Source: Pseudanabaena sp. BC1403
GTDB taxonomy: Bacteria > Cyanobacteriota > Cyanobacteriia > Pseudanabaenales > Pseudanabaenaceae
Reading direction: 5' to 3'
NCBI RefSeq assembly: GCF_002914585.1
Contig: NZ_PDDM01000013.1
Location: 62,001-126,000 of the forward strand
Length of the DNA stretch: 64,000 bases
Shown: piece by piece, positions 35,198 to 43,066 of the stretch
How positions within the stretch are numbered: position 1 is the first letter of the stretch
How the letters are laid out: every line of letters starts with the position of its first letter
Position numbers and translations under genes: made by a program
Notes under the pieces: model-generated
Told to the model about the DNA's origin: nothing
Databases searched by the model: none
The model's input: only the letters and a program-made list of their open reading frames with translations

Positions 35198-36070
35198 CTA
35201 ACTTCTATATTTGCTCAGCAAAGACTTTGCCCGTCGGGTGATCGATCGCTTTGTTAGAATCCCTTGCGAAGGGCTAAATAGTAATGCTAACAAGAAAAAT
35301 CCTGAAATAATCAACACGATCGCACTGCCCGAAGGAACGTTTTGATAATAGCTGACGTACATCCCGCTGACACTTGCAATCACCCCAATTATTGCCCCTA
35401 AAACCATCATTAAATGTAATTCTCTCACTAATAGATAGGCAGTTGCGGCGGGGCCAGTGAGTAGAGAGACAACTAGCACTACACCGACCGATTGCATACT
35501 AGCAATGATCGTGAGCGTAATTCCTGCCATTAGCCCAAAGTGAATGAAATGAACGGGTAAGCCCATTGCCTTGGCAGCTAAGGGATCGAAGCAATAGAAG
35601 ATTAATTCGCGGTAAAAGATGGCGACACAGAATAAAACCGCGATCGCAATGATCAAAGTTCGCCATAGATCAGCACTAGTAACTCCTAAAATATCGCCAA
35701 ATAGAAAGCTGTGCAGATCTAATTTACTTTTGAGGGTAGTAATCAACATCACGCCCAAGGCTAAAAAGCCTGAAAATACTAATGCCATTGCCGTATCAAC
35801 CTTAATTTTGGAATGGGTCTGAATCCAAGCCACGACAAAGGTACTAATCGTTCCTGCGATGAATGCACCGAGAAAAATATCCATCCCAATATAAAAAGCG
35901 ATCGCTAATCCAGGTAAGACTGCATGGGCAACCACATCACCGAGAAGCCCCATATGCTGCACGATTAGATAACTTCCAACTACCGCCGATAAAATCCCAA
36001 TGAGAACACCGATCGCGATCGCATTTCGCATAAACTCGAATCCCAAAGGCTCAATCAACCAATTCAACAT
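35198..36070 (-). CDS. znuB: Zinc ABC transporter permease
   Basis: A 290-residue permease of the metal ABC-3 family. About eight hydrophobic segments are visible; the signature GLLGDVVAHAVLPGLAIAF (about 43-61) and the cytoplasmic coupling region with FDPLAAKAMGLPV (about 161-173) are family marks. It would form the channel for zinc delivered by ZnuA. It follows znuC on the same strand with a small hairpin between them. The tail TKRSITRRAKSLLSKYRS is basic and cytoplasmic. Confidence 0.95.
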   Translation of the reverse strand: MLNWLIEPLGFEFMRNAIAIGVLIGILSAVVGSYLIVQHMGLLGDVVAHAVLPGLAIAFYIGMDIFLGAFIAGTISTFVVAWIQTHSKIKVDTAMALVFSGFLALGVMLITTLKSKLDLHSFLFGDILGVTSADLWRTLIIAIAVLFCVAIFYRELIFYCFDPLAAKAMGLPVHFIHFGLMAGITLTIIASMQSVGVVLVVSLLTGPAATAYLLVRELHLMMVLGAIIGVIASVSGMYVSYYQNVPSGSAIVLIISGFFLLALLFSPSQGILTKRSITRRAKSLLSKYRS

Positions 36071-36090
36071 AATTTTTATTCCTAAATATT

Positions 36091-36121
36091 AACTTGAACG
36101 GCGCGAAGCGCTGTTCAAGTT
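36091..36121. repeat. Small GC-core hairpin between znuC and znuB
   Basis: 14-bp arms (36091-36104 with 36108-36121), one G-T pair, loop GAA, core GCGC. It overlaps the znuC stop codon and may reduce znuB expression relative to znuC or stabilise the upstream message. Confidence 0.65.
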
Positions 36122-36857
36122 AGGTAACTTCTTTCTGCATCAAAATCACGCTATCGCCATAGGCGCGTTTAATGTTTTGGGTGGTAATCACCTCATCGCG
36201 ATCGCCTTCAGCGATGAGTTCTTTATTCAGCAGCAACAGGCGATCGTAATTATCTAAATTGGAACCAAGATCGTGAGTAATCACTAACAGAATTTTGTTT
36301 TGAGATTTTAATTCAGCAAACACATCAAAAATTACGGCTTCGGTTTTCTTATCCACGCCCACAAACGGCTCGTCAAAAAATAGTAATTCTGCTTCTTGGG
36401 CGATCGCTCTAGCGAGAAATACCCTTTGCTGCTGACCACCTGATAATTCACCAATTTGGCGATCGCGCAAGTCCCACATACCAACACGATGAAGTGCTGA
36501 TTTAACAATGCTTTCACAATGACAACCAGACTTCTTGATCCAGCCCAACCAATTGCGATGGCGGGTGCGAGACATCATCACCGCTCCCCATACAGTCACA
36601 GGAAAATCCCAATCGACCTGCGATCGCTGCGGCACATAGGCAACCTTGCGGAGTTGTCGGTGCAAGGATCGCGATCGATAGCGTACATGACCGCTAGAAG
36701 CTGGAACTAATCCTAAAATGGCTTTGAAAACTGTACTTTTGCCAGCCCCATTCGGTCCAATTACCGCCACCATTTGCCCAGAAGCGATCACAAAGCTGAC
36801 ATCATCCACTGCACTGACATCGTGATAGCTGACTCCTAGATGCTCGACTTCTAACAT
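36120..36857 (-). CDS. znuC: Zinc ABC transporter ATP-binding protein
   Basis: A 245-residue ABC ATPase. Walker A GPNGAGKST (about 34-42), Q-loop VPQRSQVDW, the signature LSGGQQQR (about 137-144), Walker B LLFFDEPF (about 156-163) and the switch histidine in VITHDLG are all present. With ZnuB and ZnuA it makes a high-affinity zinc importer. The gene is first in the znuCB unit and diverges from the Zur box at 36964; a large hairpin occupies its leader. Confidence 0.95.
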   Translation of the reverse strand: MLEVEHLGVSYHDVSAVDDVSFVIASGQMVAVIGPNGAGKSTVFKAILGLVPASSGHVRYRSRSLHRQLRKVAYVPQRSQVDWDFPVTVWGAVMMSRTRHRNWLGWIKKSGCHCESIVKSALHRVGMWDLRDRQIGELSGGQQQRVFLARAIAQEAELLFFDEPFVGVDKKTEAVIFDVFAELKSQNKILLVITHDLGSNLDNYDRLLLLNKELIAEGDRDEVITTQNIKRAYGDSVILMQKEVT

Positions 36858-36883
36858 ATTTTTTGTTTTTTATTTATTGCAAC

Positions 36884-36932
36884 CCCAACCCGTAGGATTG
36901 CGTCCCAATGGGACGCAATCCTACGGGTTGGG
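36884..36932. repeat. 24-bp near-continuous palindrome in the znuC leader
   Basis: Perfect arms 36884-36907 and 36909-36932 separated by a single base (A). It lies between the Zur box and the znuC start, so it should be transcribed in the znuCB 5' leader. Its core CGTCCCA/TGGGACG differs from families A to C. Confidence 0.8.
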
Positions 36933-36963
36933 ATAATTTCTTTCGTACAGACACTTATTAGCT

Positions 36964-36983
36964 TGATAATGATTATCATTATT
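36964..36983. promoter_or_regulatory. Zur-type operator, divergent promoter region
   Basis: TGATAATGATTATCA (36964-36978) repeats exactly the znuA operator. A -10-like TATAAT lies at 36986-36991, on the plus-strand side, so the box would overlap the -35/spacer of the promoter for the small gene and the CobW genes; the opposite side serves znuCB. Confidence 0.87.
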
Positions 36984-37026
36984 GATATAATTAAAACACC
37001 TCAGCGTCATATTGTCGCGATCCTGT

Positions 37027-37299
37027 ATGTCCATAGACCTGTTCCCTCGAAAACCTGAAGTTTCCCCACAGCAATTACAACAGCTCAAGGATTGGCTATA
37101 TGAAATCCTGCAAATCGATCGCCACACGGTTATCTCAATCAATCAACTGCAATGCCAAGACTCTGGTTGTCCACCTATTCAGACAGCGATCGCCGTGATG
37201 ACTAGTCCCCATCGCATAATTCGGATTCACAAGGCGATTCCCGATATCGCCTATACCGATGTGGTGCAAGCGATCGCTAATCCAAATCCAAATCGATAA
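37027..37299 (+). CDS. Small conserved protein of the Zur-controlled group
   Basis: A 90-residue cytosolic protein of unknown function. It reads MSIDLFPRKPEVSPQQLQQL, then a central segment with two cysteines (QCQDSGCPP), and ends in a basic asparagine/proline tail. The ATG at 37027 is chosen over an in-frame TTG at 37012. Its ATG lies 36 bp downstream of the -10-like TATAAT and its stop is 14 bp before the first CobW GTPase, so they form an operon under the Zur box. The DSGCPP cysteine pair could bind metal (inference). Confidence 0.75.
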   Translation: MSIDLFPRKPEVSPQQLQQLKDWLYEILQIDRHTVISINQLQCQDSGCPPIQTAIAVMTSPHRIIRIHKAIPDIAYTDVVQAIANPNPNR

Positions 37300-37313
37300 T
37301 CTTGTATAAACCT

Positions 37314-38279
37314 ATGACTACAAACTTCTCTCAAATTCCTGTCACCGTCTTAACTGGCTATCTCGGTGCAGGCAAAACCACTTTGCTCAATCGCATCCTC
37401 ACTCACGAACATGGCAAAAAAGTTGCTGTGATTGTCAATGAATTTGGAGAAGTGGGCATCGATCATAAATTGGTAGTTAATGCCGATGAAGAAATCTTTG
37501 AAATGAATAATGGTTGCATTTGCTGTACTGTTCGCGGTGACCTGATTCGGATTATTACGAACTTGATGCGCCGCCGTGACAAGTTCGACCATTTAGTAAT
37601 TGAAACGACAGGACTCGCCGATCCTGCCCCAGTAATTCAAACCTTTTTTGTTGATGAAGATGTCAGCGCCAAAACCAAACTAGATGCAGTGGTCACCGTC
37701 GTTGATGCTAAACATATCTCTCAGCATTGGGATGCGGAAGAAGCACAGGAGCAAATCGCTTTTGCGGATATCATTTTACTCAATAAAACTGATCTGGTAA
37801 GTGAAGCAGAGCTACTAGAGCTAGAACAACGCATTAAATCCATGAACTTGATGTGTAAAATCTATCGCACTCAAAACTCTGAGATTGAGATGGATGCAGT
37901 TTTAGGCGTTGGTGCATTTCAGCTAGATCGAGCATTGCAAATCGATCCTGAGTTTCTCGGCGAAGATGCCCACGAACATGATGATACGGTGAAATCTGTC
38001 GTGATCGTGGAAGTAGGTGAACTTAATTTACCCAAGGTCAATGCTTGGATTAGCAGGCTACTTCGCGAACAAGGTGTAGATATTTTTAGGATGAAGGGAA
38101 TTCTCAATATCAAAGGAATTGAGGAACGGTTTGTGTTTCAAGGTGTGCATATGTTATTTGACGCTACACGCGATCGCCTATGGAATCCAGATGAGAATCG
38201 TCAGAATGAATTAGTATTCATCGGGCGCAACCTTGACTCAGAGCAACTAAAATCCGATTTTCTCGCTTGTATGCATTGA
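37314..38279 (+). CDS. CobW/ZNG1-type metal chaperone GTPase
   Basis: A 321-residue GTPase of the COG0523 (CobW/ZNG1/YeiR) family. Walker A GYLGAGKTTLLN (15-26), the metal-binding CxCC motif NNGCICCTVRGDL (about 66-78), LADPAPV and the guanine motif NKTD (about 158-161) are complete. The C-terminal CobW_C domain is present. Under a Zur box, it probably delivers zinc to a client protein in zinc limitation. The ATG at 37314 is chosen; an in-frame TTG at 37302 is possible. Confidence 0.92.
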   Translation: MTTNFSQIPVTVLTGYLGAGKTTLLNRILTHEHGKKVAVIVNEFGEVGIDHKLVVNADEEIFEMNNGCICCTVRGDLIRIITNLMRRRDKFDHLVIETTGLADPAPVIQTFFVDEDVSAKTKLDAVVTVVDAKHISQHWDAEEAQEQIAFADIILLNKTDLVSEAELLELEQRIKSMNLMCKIYRTQNSEIEMDAVLGVGAFQLDRALQIDPEFLGEDAHEHDDTVKSVVIVEVGELNLPKVNAWISRLLREQGVDIFRMKGILNIKGIEERFVFQGVHMLFDATRDRLWNPDENRQNELVFIGRNLDSEQLKSDFLACMH

Positions 38280-38395
38280 AGAGAATTTAATACCTTTATG
38301 TTTAGTTTTGGTATTTAGTTTTTGTATTTAAAATGCGATTGGCGCTAAAACACAAAATCACGGTAAATCCGAATCAAATTAGCCACTAAAAAATC

Positions 38396-39433
38396 ATGCA
38401 AAATTCTCAACTAGATGTGCCTAAACGAGGAATGCCTGTAACGATTGTTACGGGTTTTCTGGGTAGTGGAAAAACGACACTTCTCAATCAAATTCTCAAA
38501 AATCGTCAAGATTTAAAAGTGGCGGTTTTGGTGAATGAATTTGGCGACATTAACATTGATGGACAGTTACTTGTCGATATTGAAGATGGCATGGTGGAGC
38601 TTAGCAATGGTTGTATTTGCTGCACGATCAATGACAGCTTGGTTGATGCTGTATATAACGTTTTAGAACGGCATGAGCGAATTGATTATATGGTGATCGA
38701 GACAACTGGCGTTGCCGATCCTCTGCCGATCGCCTTGACCTTTTTGGGAACAGAACTAAAACATCTAACGCGCCTCGATTCCATCCTTACAGTGATCGAT
38801 GCGGAGACATTTACTGCCGATCATTTTGGTAGTGAAGCAGCACTTAGTCAGGTGCAATACGGCGATATAGTATTGCTAAACAAAACGGATTTAGTCCCAG
38901 AAGCACAAGTTGATCTATTGGAGGCATACCTTCGCCAGACTAAATCTAAGGCGAGAATTTTGCGATCGCAACATGGTGAAGTTCCCTTACCTCTAATCCT
39001 AGATGTGGATCTAGCCGAGACTAGTGCTTATAATCAAGTAGAGAACGAGGATGAGCATCATAAACATGAGCATCACGAACACCATGAACATGAGCATCAT
39101 AAACATGAGCATCACGAACATGAACATCATCACCACTCTGACCATTTAGCCAATGATGGATTTATCTCTGTCTCATTTCAAAGCGATCGCCAATTTGATC
39201 TAGACAAATTCACCTATTTCCTTGATAAGGTAATGCCCGTTGATGTATTTAGAGCTAAAGGGGTTCTTAGTTTTTCCGCTCAAGATATGCGTTTTATTTT
39301 TCAATTGAGTGGAAAGCGCTACGAGCTAAACTATGACCATCGCAAGAAGCCTATTGACAATCAATTAGTTCTCATTGGTCGAAATCTTGATGCACAGTTG
39401 CTTCAACAACAATTGCAAGAATGCTTGGTATAG
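38396..39433 (+). CDS. Second CobW-type GTPase with a His-rich linker
   Basis: A 345-residue COG0523 GTPase. GFLGSGKTTLLN (about 20-31), SNGCICCTINDSL (about 74-86) and NKTD (about 162-165) are intact. Residues 218-245 are a His/Glu-rich linker with nearly every second residue histidine, a typical zinc-storage stretch between GTPase and C-terminal domains. It lies 117 bp downstream of the first GTPase. No separate Zur box was seen, so it is probably read from the upstream promoter. A distinct client is likely. Confidence 0.92.
   Translation: MQNSQLDVPKRGMPVTIVTGFLGSGKTTLLNQILKNRQDLKVAVLVNEFGDINIDGQLLVDIEDGMVELSNGCICCTINDSLVDAVYNVLERHERIDYMVIETTGVADPLPIALTFLGTELKHLTRLDSILTVIDAETFTADHFGSEAALSQVQYGDIVLLNKTDLVPEAQVDLLEAYLRQTKSKARILRSQHGEVPLPLILDVDLAETSAYNQVENEDEHHKHEHHEHHEHEHHKHEHHEHEHHHHSDHLANDGFISVSFQSDRQFDLDKFTYFLDKVMPVDVFRAKGVLSFSAQDMRFIFQLSGKRYELNYDHRKKPIDNQLVLIGRNLDAQLLQQQLQECLV
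39052..39138 (+). repeat. Tandem repeat coding the histidine-rich linker
   Basis: Degenerate units of GAGCATCA, AAACATGAG and CACGAACA repeat over ~87 bp inside the second CobW gene; length is probably variable between strains by slippage. Confidence 0.7.
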
Positions 39434-39445
39434 AAATGTAAGGTA

Positions 39446-39486
39446 AAACTCAAAGTGGCGGCGCGAAGCGCCGCCACTTTGAGTTT
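39446..39486. repeat. Family A palindrome (19-bp arms)
   Basis: Perfect arms 39446-39464 and 39468-39486, loop GAA, core GGCGGCGC/GCGCCGCC. The left TATAGAAATG (39430) and right CATTGCTATA (39521) ends match the family A termini, and TTGTCCTAG is present on the right. Confidence 0.82.
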
Positions 39487-39556
39487 GGGGTTTGATTTGT
39501 CCTAGCTGTATATTGCATTGCTATATAATTTATCTGAACAATGTAATAGCTAAAAA

Positions 39557-39895
39557 ATGCCTGACAATTGGATTGAGACGCTTAAATATGATGCTCAAGG
39601 ATTGATTCCTGCGATCGCGCAAGATCACCAAGATGGCACAATTTTGATGATGGCATGGATGAATCGTCATGCGCTGGAATTAACGGTTTCGACTGGTGAA
39701 GTGCATTATTGGAGCCGATCGCGTCAAGAGCTATGGCATAAGGGTGCAACTTCGGGGCATATTCAGAAGTTAAAAAAACTATATTACGATTGCGATCGCG
39801 ATGTGATTTTGGTCAAAATTGAGCAGGTTGGCGATATTGCTTGTCACACTGGCGCGAGAAGTTGTTTTTTTACAGAAGTTCCGATAGAGCTTTGA
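39557..39895 (+). CDS. hisI: Phosphoribosyl-AMP cyclohydrolase
   Basis: A 112-residue enzyme for the third step of histidine synthesis. AIAQDHQDGTILMMAWMNRHAL (about 19-40) is the start of the fold, and the metal site is seen in YDCDRDVILVKIEQ (D and C) with CHTGARSCFF at 96-105. It is a stand-alone HisI domain without HisE, which is fused in many bacteria. It is not in a his operon. Confidence 0.95.
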   Translation: MPDNWIETLKYDAQGLIPAIAQDHQDGTILMMAWMNRHALELTVSTGEVHYWSRSRQELWHKGATSGHIQKLKKLYYDCDRDVILVKIEQVGDIACHTGARSCFFTEVPIEL

Positions 39896-39901
39896 GATTT
39901 T

Positions 39902-39957
39902 TAATTACGAATTACGAATTACGAATTACGAGTTGTTAAATTCGTAATTCGTAATTT
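39902..39957. repeat. GAATTAC heptamer repeats, left flank
   Basis: Several tandem GAATTAC units run to 39930, then the inverted form (CGTAATT repeats, about 39940-39957). They adjoin the four-helix-bundle gene. Confidence 0.8.
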
Positions 39958-40311
39958 TCAATTTCCCTTTGTACTTTTTTGAATGCTGCCTATAATGCGA
40001 CATAGTTCTTCTACATCGGGGTATATACTTTCAAATTCTTTTGATGTCAGGTAGTCGGTATCTTTTAATAATCTTAACCAGTAGCTTGTTTCACGGGCTT
40101 CTTTATACGCTATGGAAAGTTTAGAGATAAAGTCAGCTTTTGATTGTCCGCCGATCGCTTCTTCAACATTCGCGCCGATGCTTGTTCCCGATCGCAATAT
40201 TTGTTTGGACAGCACATATTCTTTTTTCGTGTTTATTAGATGTTGATATAGTTTGACGATCCGCACTGCGAAGGCGTAACTTTTTGTTTGGACTACATTT
40301 TCAAGTTTCAT
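39958..40311 (-). CDS. Four helix bundle protein (S23/IVS-type)
   Basis: A 117-residue all-helical protein of the four-helix-bundle family first found as the intervening-sequence protein of 23S rRNA. The diagnostic QILRSGTSIGANVEEA (about 42-57) and SKLSIAYKEARETSYWLRLL (about 66-85) are present. Function in free-standing copies is unknown, but they are often diversity- or mobility-associated. It is bracketed on both sides by inverted heptamer repeats, suggesting a cassette between hisI and the AlgI-like gene. Confidence 0.88.
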   Translation of the reverse strand: MKLENVVQTKSYAFAVRIVKLYQHLINTKKEYVLSKQILRSGTSIGANVEEAIGGQSKADFISKLSIAYKEARETSYWLRLLKDTDYLTSKEFESIYPDVEELCRIIGSIQKSTKGN

Positions 40312-40354
40312 TTATGAGTGAAATTATAAATTACGCATTATAAATCAAGAAATT

Positions 40355-40412
40355 TTAACTCGTAATTCGTAATTCGTAATTCGTAATTAAAAAATCTCGT
40401 AATTCGTAATTA
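40355..40412. repeat. GTAATTC heptamer repeats, right flank
   Basis: CGTAATT units repeat in the opposite orientation to those at 39902, just upstream of the four-helix-bundle gene and ending 12 bp before the AlgI-like start. Confidence 0.8.
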
Positions 40413-40424
40413 AATAATTCTCAT

Positions 40425-41888
40425 ATGATTTTTGCCTCAGCATTATTTTTGTTTTTATTCTTACCGATCGCCTTAGCAGGATATTTTCTGATTAGCTCAA
40501 AGCTCCTGTATCTAAGGAATATTTTTCTATTGATCATGAGCTTGATCTTTTATGCATGGGGAGAGCCAGTTTATGTTTTCCTGATGATTTTTTCTATTTT
40601 GCTGAACTATATGGCGGGAGTGCTATTACATCTACATCGTCAAAAACTGCTTACCGTCATTAAAGAACATCAAATACTCTTAATATCAATTATCAGTAAT
40701 TTAGGATTGTTATTCTATTTTAAATACGCTAATTTTTTCGTCAATAATCTCAACGTAGTTCTGCAAAATCTTTCAATTCCTGCGATCGCATATTCTCAAG
40801 TTCCACTGCCCATTGGCATATCCTTTTTTACTTTTCAAGCAATGTCCTATGTGATCGATGTCTATCGGAAAGAAACAGATGTGCAGTTAAATCCCATTAA
40901 TTGTGGGCTATACGTTAGCCTATTTCCGCAACTCATTGCAGGTCCAATTGTTCGTTATCATGATGTCGCTAAGCAAATTGTGTCACGGACAGTCACCAGA
41001 CCACAGTTTTCTGCGGGAATTCAGAGATTTATTTTTGGATTAGCTAAAAAAACGATGCTAGCAAATCCATTAGGAGAAGTCGCCGATAAAATCTTTGCCG
41101 TACCAGTGCATGAAGTCACTACAGGCATGGCTTGGTTAGGAATTGCTTGCTACACATTACAGGTCTATTTTGATTTCTCAGGATATTCCGACATGGCGAT
41201 CGGATTGGGACGGCTGTTTGGATTTGAATTTCTAGAGAATTTTAATTATCCATATATTGCCCAATCTATGCGTGACTTTTGGCGAAGATGGCATATTTCC
41301 CTGTCCACTTGGTTTCGCGACTACCTATACATTCCTATGGGTGGCAATCGTGGCTCTTCACTGCGGACTTATCTCAATTTGTGGATTGTGTTTTTACTAT
41401 GTGGGTTATGGCATGGCGCAAGTTGGAATTTTGTCATTTGGGGAGCCTTACATGGAGCTTATTTGGTAATTGAAAGATTGGGCTGGCACAAATATCTCGA
41501 TCGCTTATGGATACCAGTACGACATCTATATACATTATTACTAGTGATGATTGCATGGGTATTTTTTCGAGCAGAATCCGTGAGTCAAGCAATTCAATAT
41601 TTAGGAAGCATGATCGGGATTACTGATGCCAATGGAGTCAATCATTTCACCATGCTCTATTTTGATTTGAAGACCCTAATTAACTTAATAATGGGGAGTA
41701 TACTGGCAACTCCCATAGCAAGTTGGGTTGCAATCCAATTACAAAAGAAAATTATTTCTCCAAAATTTAGTCATCTTCAGCCCGTTCTATACGGTGGATA
41801 TTATTCACTTTTAGTTAGCCTATTTCTGATTTCCGCCGCCAGTTTAGCCGCAGGAACATATAATCCATTTATCTATTATCGCTTTTAA
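40425..41888 (+). CDS. MBOAT family O-acyltransferase (AlgI-like)
   Basis: A 487-residue membrane-bound O-acyltransferase with about eleven hydrophobic segments. The catalytic histidine region is LLCGLWHGASWNFVIWGALHG (about 323-343), and FRDYLYIPMGGNRG (about 295-308) is also typical. It would take acetyl groups across the membrane for O-acetylation of an exopolysaccharide. The next gene, 20 bp on, is an AlgJ/AlgX-like partner, so this is a two-gene acetylation unit. Confidence 0.93.
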   Translation: MIFASALFLFLFLPIALAGYFLISSKLLYLRNIFLLIMSLIFYAWGEPVYVFLMIFSILLNYMAGVLLHLHRQKLLTVIKEHQILLISIISNLGLLFYFKYANFFVNNLNVVLQNLSIPAIAYSQVPLPIGISFFTFQAMSYVIDVYRKETDVQLNPINCGLYVSLFPQLIAGPIVRYHDVAKQIVSRTVTRPQFSAGIQRFIFGLAKKTMLANPLGEVADKIFAVPVHEVTTGMAWLGIACYTLQVYFDFSGYSDMAIGLGRLFGFEFLENFNYPYIAQSMRDFWRRWHISLSTWFRDYLYIPMGGNRGSSLRTYLNLWIVFLLCGLWHGASWNFVIWGALHGAYLVIERLGWHKYLDRLWIPVRHLYTLLLVMIAWVFFRAESVSQAIQYLGSMIGITDANGVNHFTMLYFDLKTLINLIMGSILATPIASWVAIQLQKKIISPKFSHLQPVLYGGYYSLLVSLFLISAASLAAGTYNPFIYYRF

Positions 41889-41908
41889 GTCTCTAGACAG
41901 TTTGCTCC

Positions 41909-43033
41909 ATGCACACAGAAAACTCTAAAAACAAAGCATCTCGGATATTTGACAATCTATTGATTGTGACTTTTGTAATCGGGCTGTTTTTACCTTTAGT
42001 TTTAACTCATAATCGCAAAGAATCAGCGACGGAAAAACGTAAACTTGCTGAGTTTCCCGAATTGAAGTGGGATCAAAAAAGCATGACTAAATTCCCGTCA
42101 CAGTTTGAATCATTCTTTAATGATCATTTCGGATTACGCGATCAGTTAACTCAGGTTTATTCTTTATACAGCATCATATTAAAGAATTCCTCAAATCCTA
42201 AAGTGCTGATTGGATTAGATGATTGGTTATTTTATGTTAATCCTTCGGAAGGTAACAGTCTTGAGGATTATCGGAGAAATGATCCCTTCACTCCAGAAGA
42301 ACTCAGAAGCTGGAAAATCGGATTAGAAGCAAAGCATAAGTGGCTGAAGCAACAGGGAATCTCCTATCTCTTTGTAGCTGTGCCTGACAAATACTCTATT
42401 TATTCAGAGTATATGCCTGAGCATATTCGTCAAGTTGGGAAACAAACCCGCCTAGATCAACTAATAGAATATATGAAAGATTCGGAGGTAACAGTCCTAG
42501 ATTTAAGACCTGCATTGCTGGCAGCAAAGCAACAGGGACAATTATTTTATAAAACTGATACTCATTGGAACAATTTTGGCGCTGCGATCGCACAGCATGA
42601 AATTATCCGCACCATCCAGAAAGTTTATCCAAATCTTAATCCAATTAACTACTCTTGGCAAGATTTTGGATTGATAGAATACAAGTCAGGGGATATTGCT
42701 AATATGTTAAATATTTCTTACTTCCTTAAAGAGATGGTTCCTGAACTGCGTAAACCATTACCCAGATGCGACAAACAAATTGCAGAGAAGCACCCTGAAG
42801 ATCAGATGAAGGCGACCTTTTTTACAGATTGTCGAATTGATGCACCAAAGGCGTTGATTTTTAGAGATTCATTTTTTATTGCCTTACAGCCCTATATTTC
42901 TCAATATTTTGCTAAGACTGTTTATGTTTGGGAATGGCCAGATATTAAATTATTAGAGAAATATCTGCAATACAATCATCCTGACATTGTGATTGAAGCC
43001 CGTGTAGAAAGGCATTTAAAATTCATAAAATAA
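41909..43033 (+). CDS. AlgJ/AlgX-like SGNH acetyltransferase partner
   Basis: A 374-residue protein with one N-terminal membrane helix (about residues 15-34). The SGNH-like site is visible as KTDTHWNNFGAAIA (about 211-224, Asp and His) and FRDSFFIALQPY (about 314-325, nucleophile serine). It should sit on the periplasmic side and transfer acetyl groups supplied by the MBOAT protein to a polysaccharide. The stop overlaps a terminator stem. Confidence 0.88.
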   Translation: MHTENSKNKASRIFDNLLIVTFVIGLFLPLVLTHNRKESATEKRKLAEFPELKWDQKSMTKFPSQFESFFNDHFGLRDQLTQVYSLYSIILKNSSNPKVLIGLDDWLFYVNPSEGNSLEDYRRNDPFTPEELRSWKIGLEAKHKWLKQQGISYLFVAVPDKYSIYSEYMPEHIRQVGKQTRLDQLIEYMKDSEVTVLDLRPALLAAKQQGQLFYKTDTHWNNFGAAIAQHEIIRTIQKVYPNLNPINYSWQDFGLIEYKSGDIANMLNISYFLKEMVPELRKPLPRCDKQIAEKHPEDQMKATFFTDCRIDAPKALIFRDSFFIALQPYISQYFAKTVYVWEWPDIKLLEKYLQYNHPDIVIEARVERHLKFIK

Positions 43034-43060
43034 TGGCGCTAAGCGTCATTATTTTATGAA
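43022..43060. terminator. Bidirectional terminator
   Basis: 18-bp arms (43022-43039 with 43043-43060), one G-T pair, loop TAA, covering the stop codon of the AlgJ-like gene and lying ahead of the convergent PP2C gene's end. Confidence 0.8.
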
Positions 43061-43066
43061 TCGCAT

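Noticed and set aside
39902-40412. CRISPR array from the GAATTAC repeats
   Set aside because: Repeats are contiguous 7-mers without spacers, so they are short tandem repeats.
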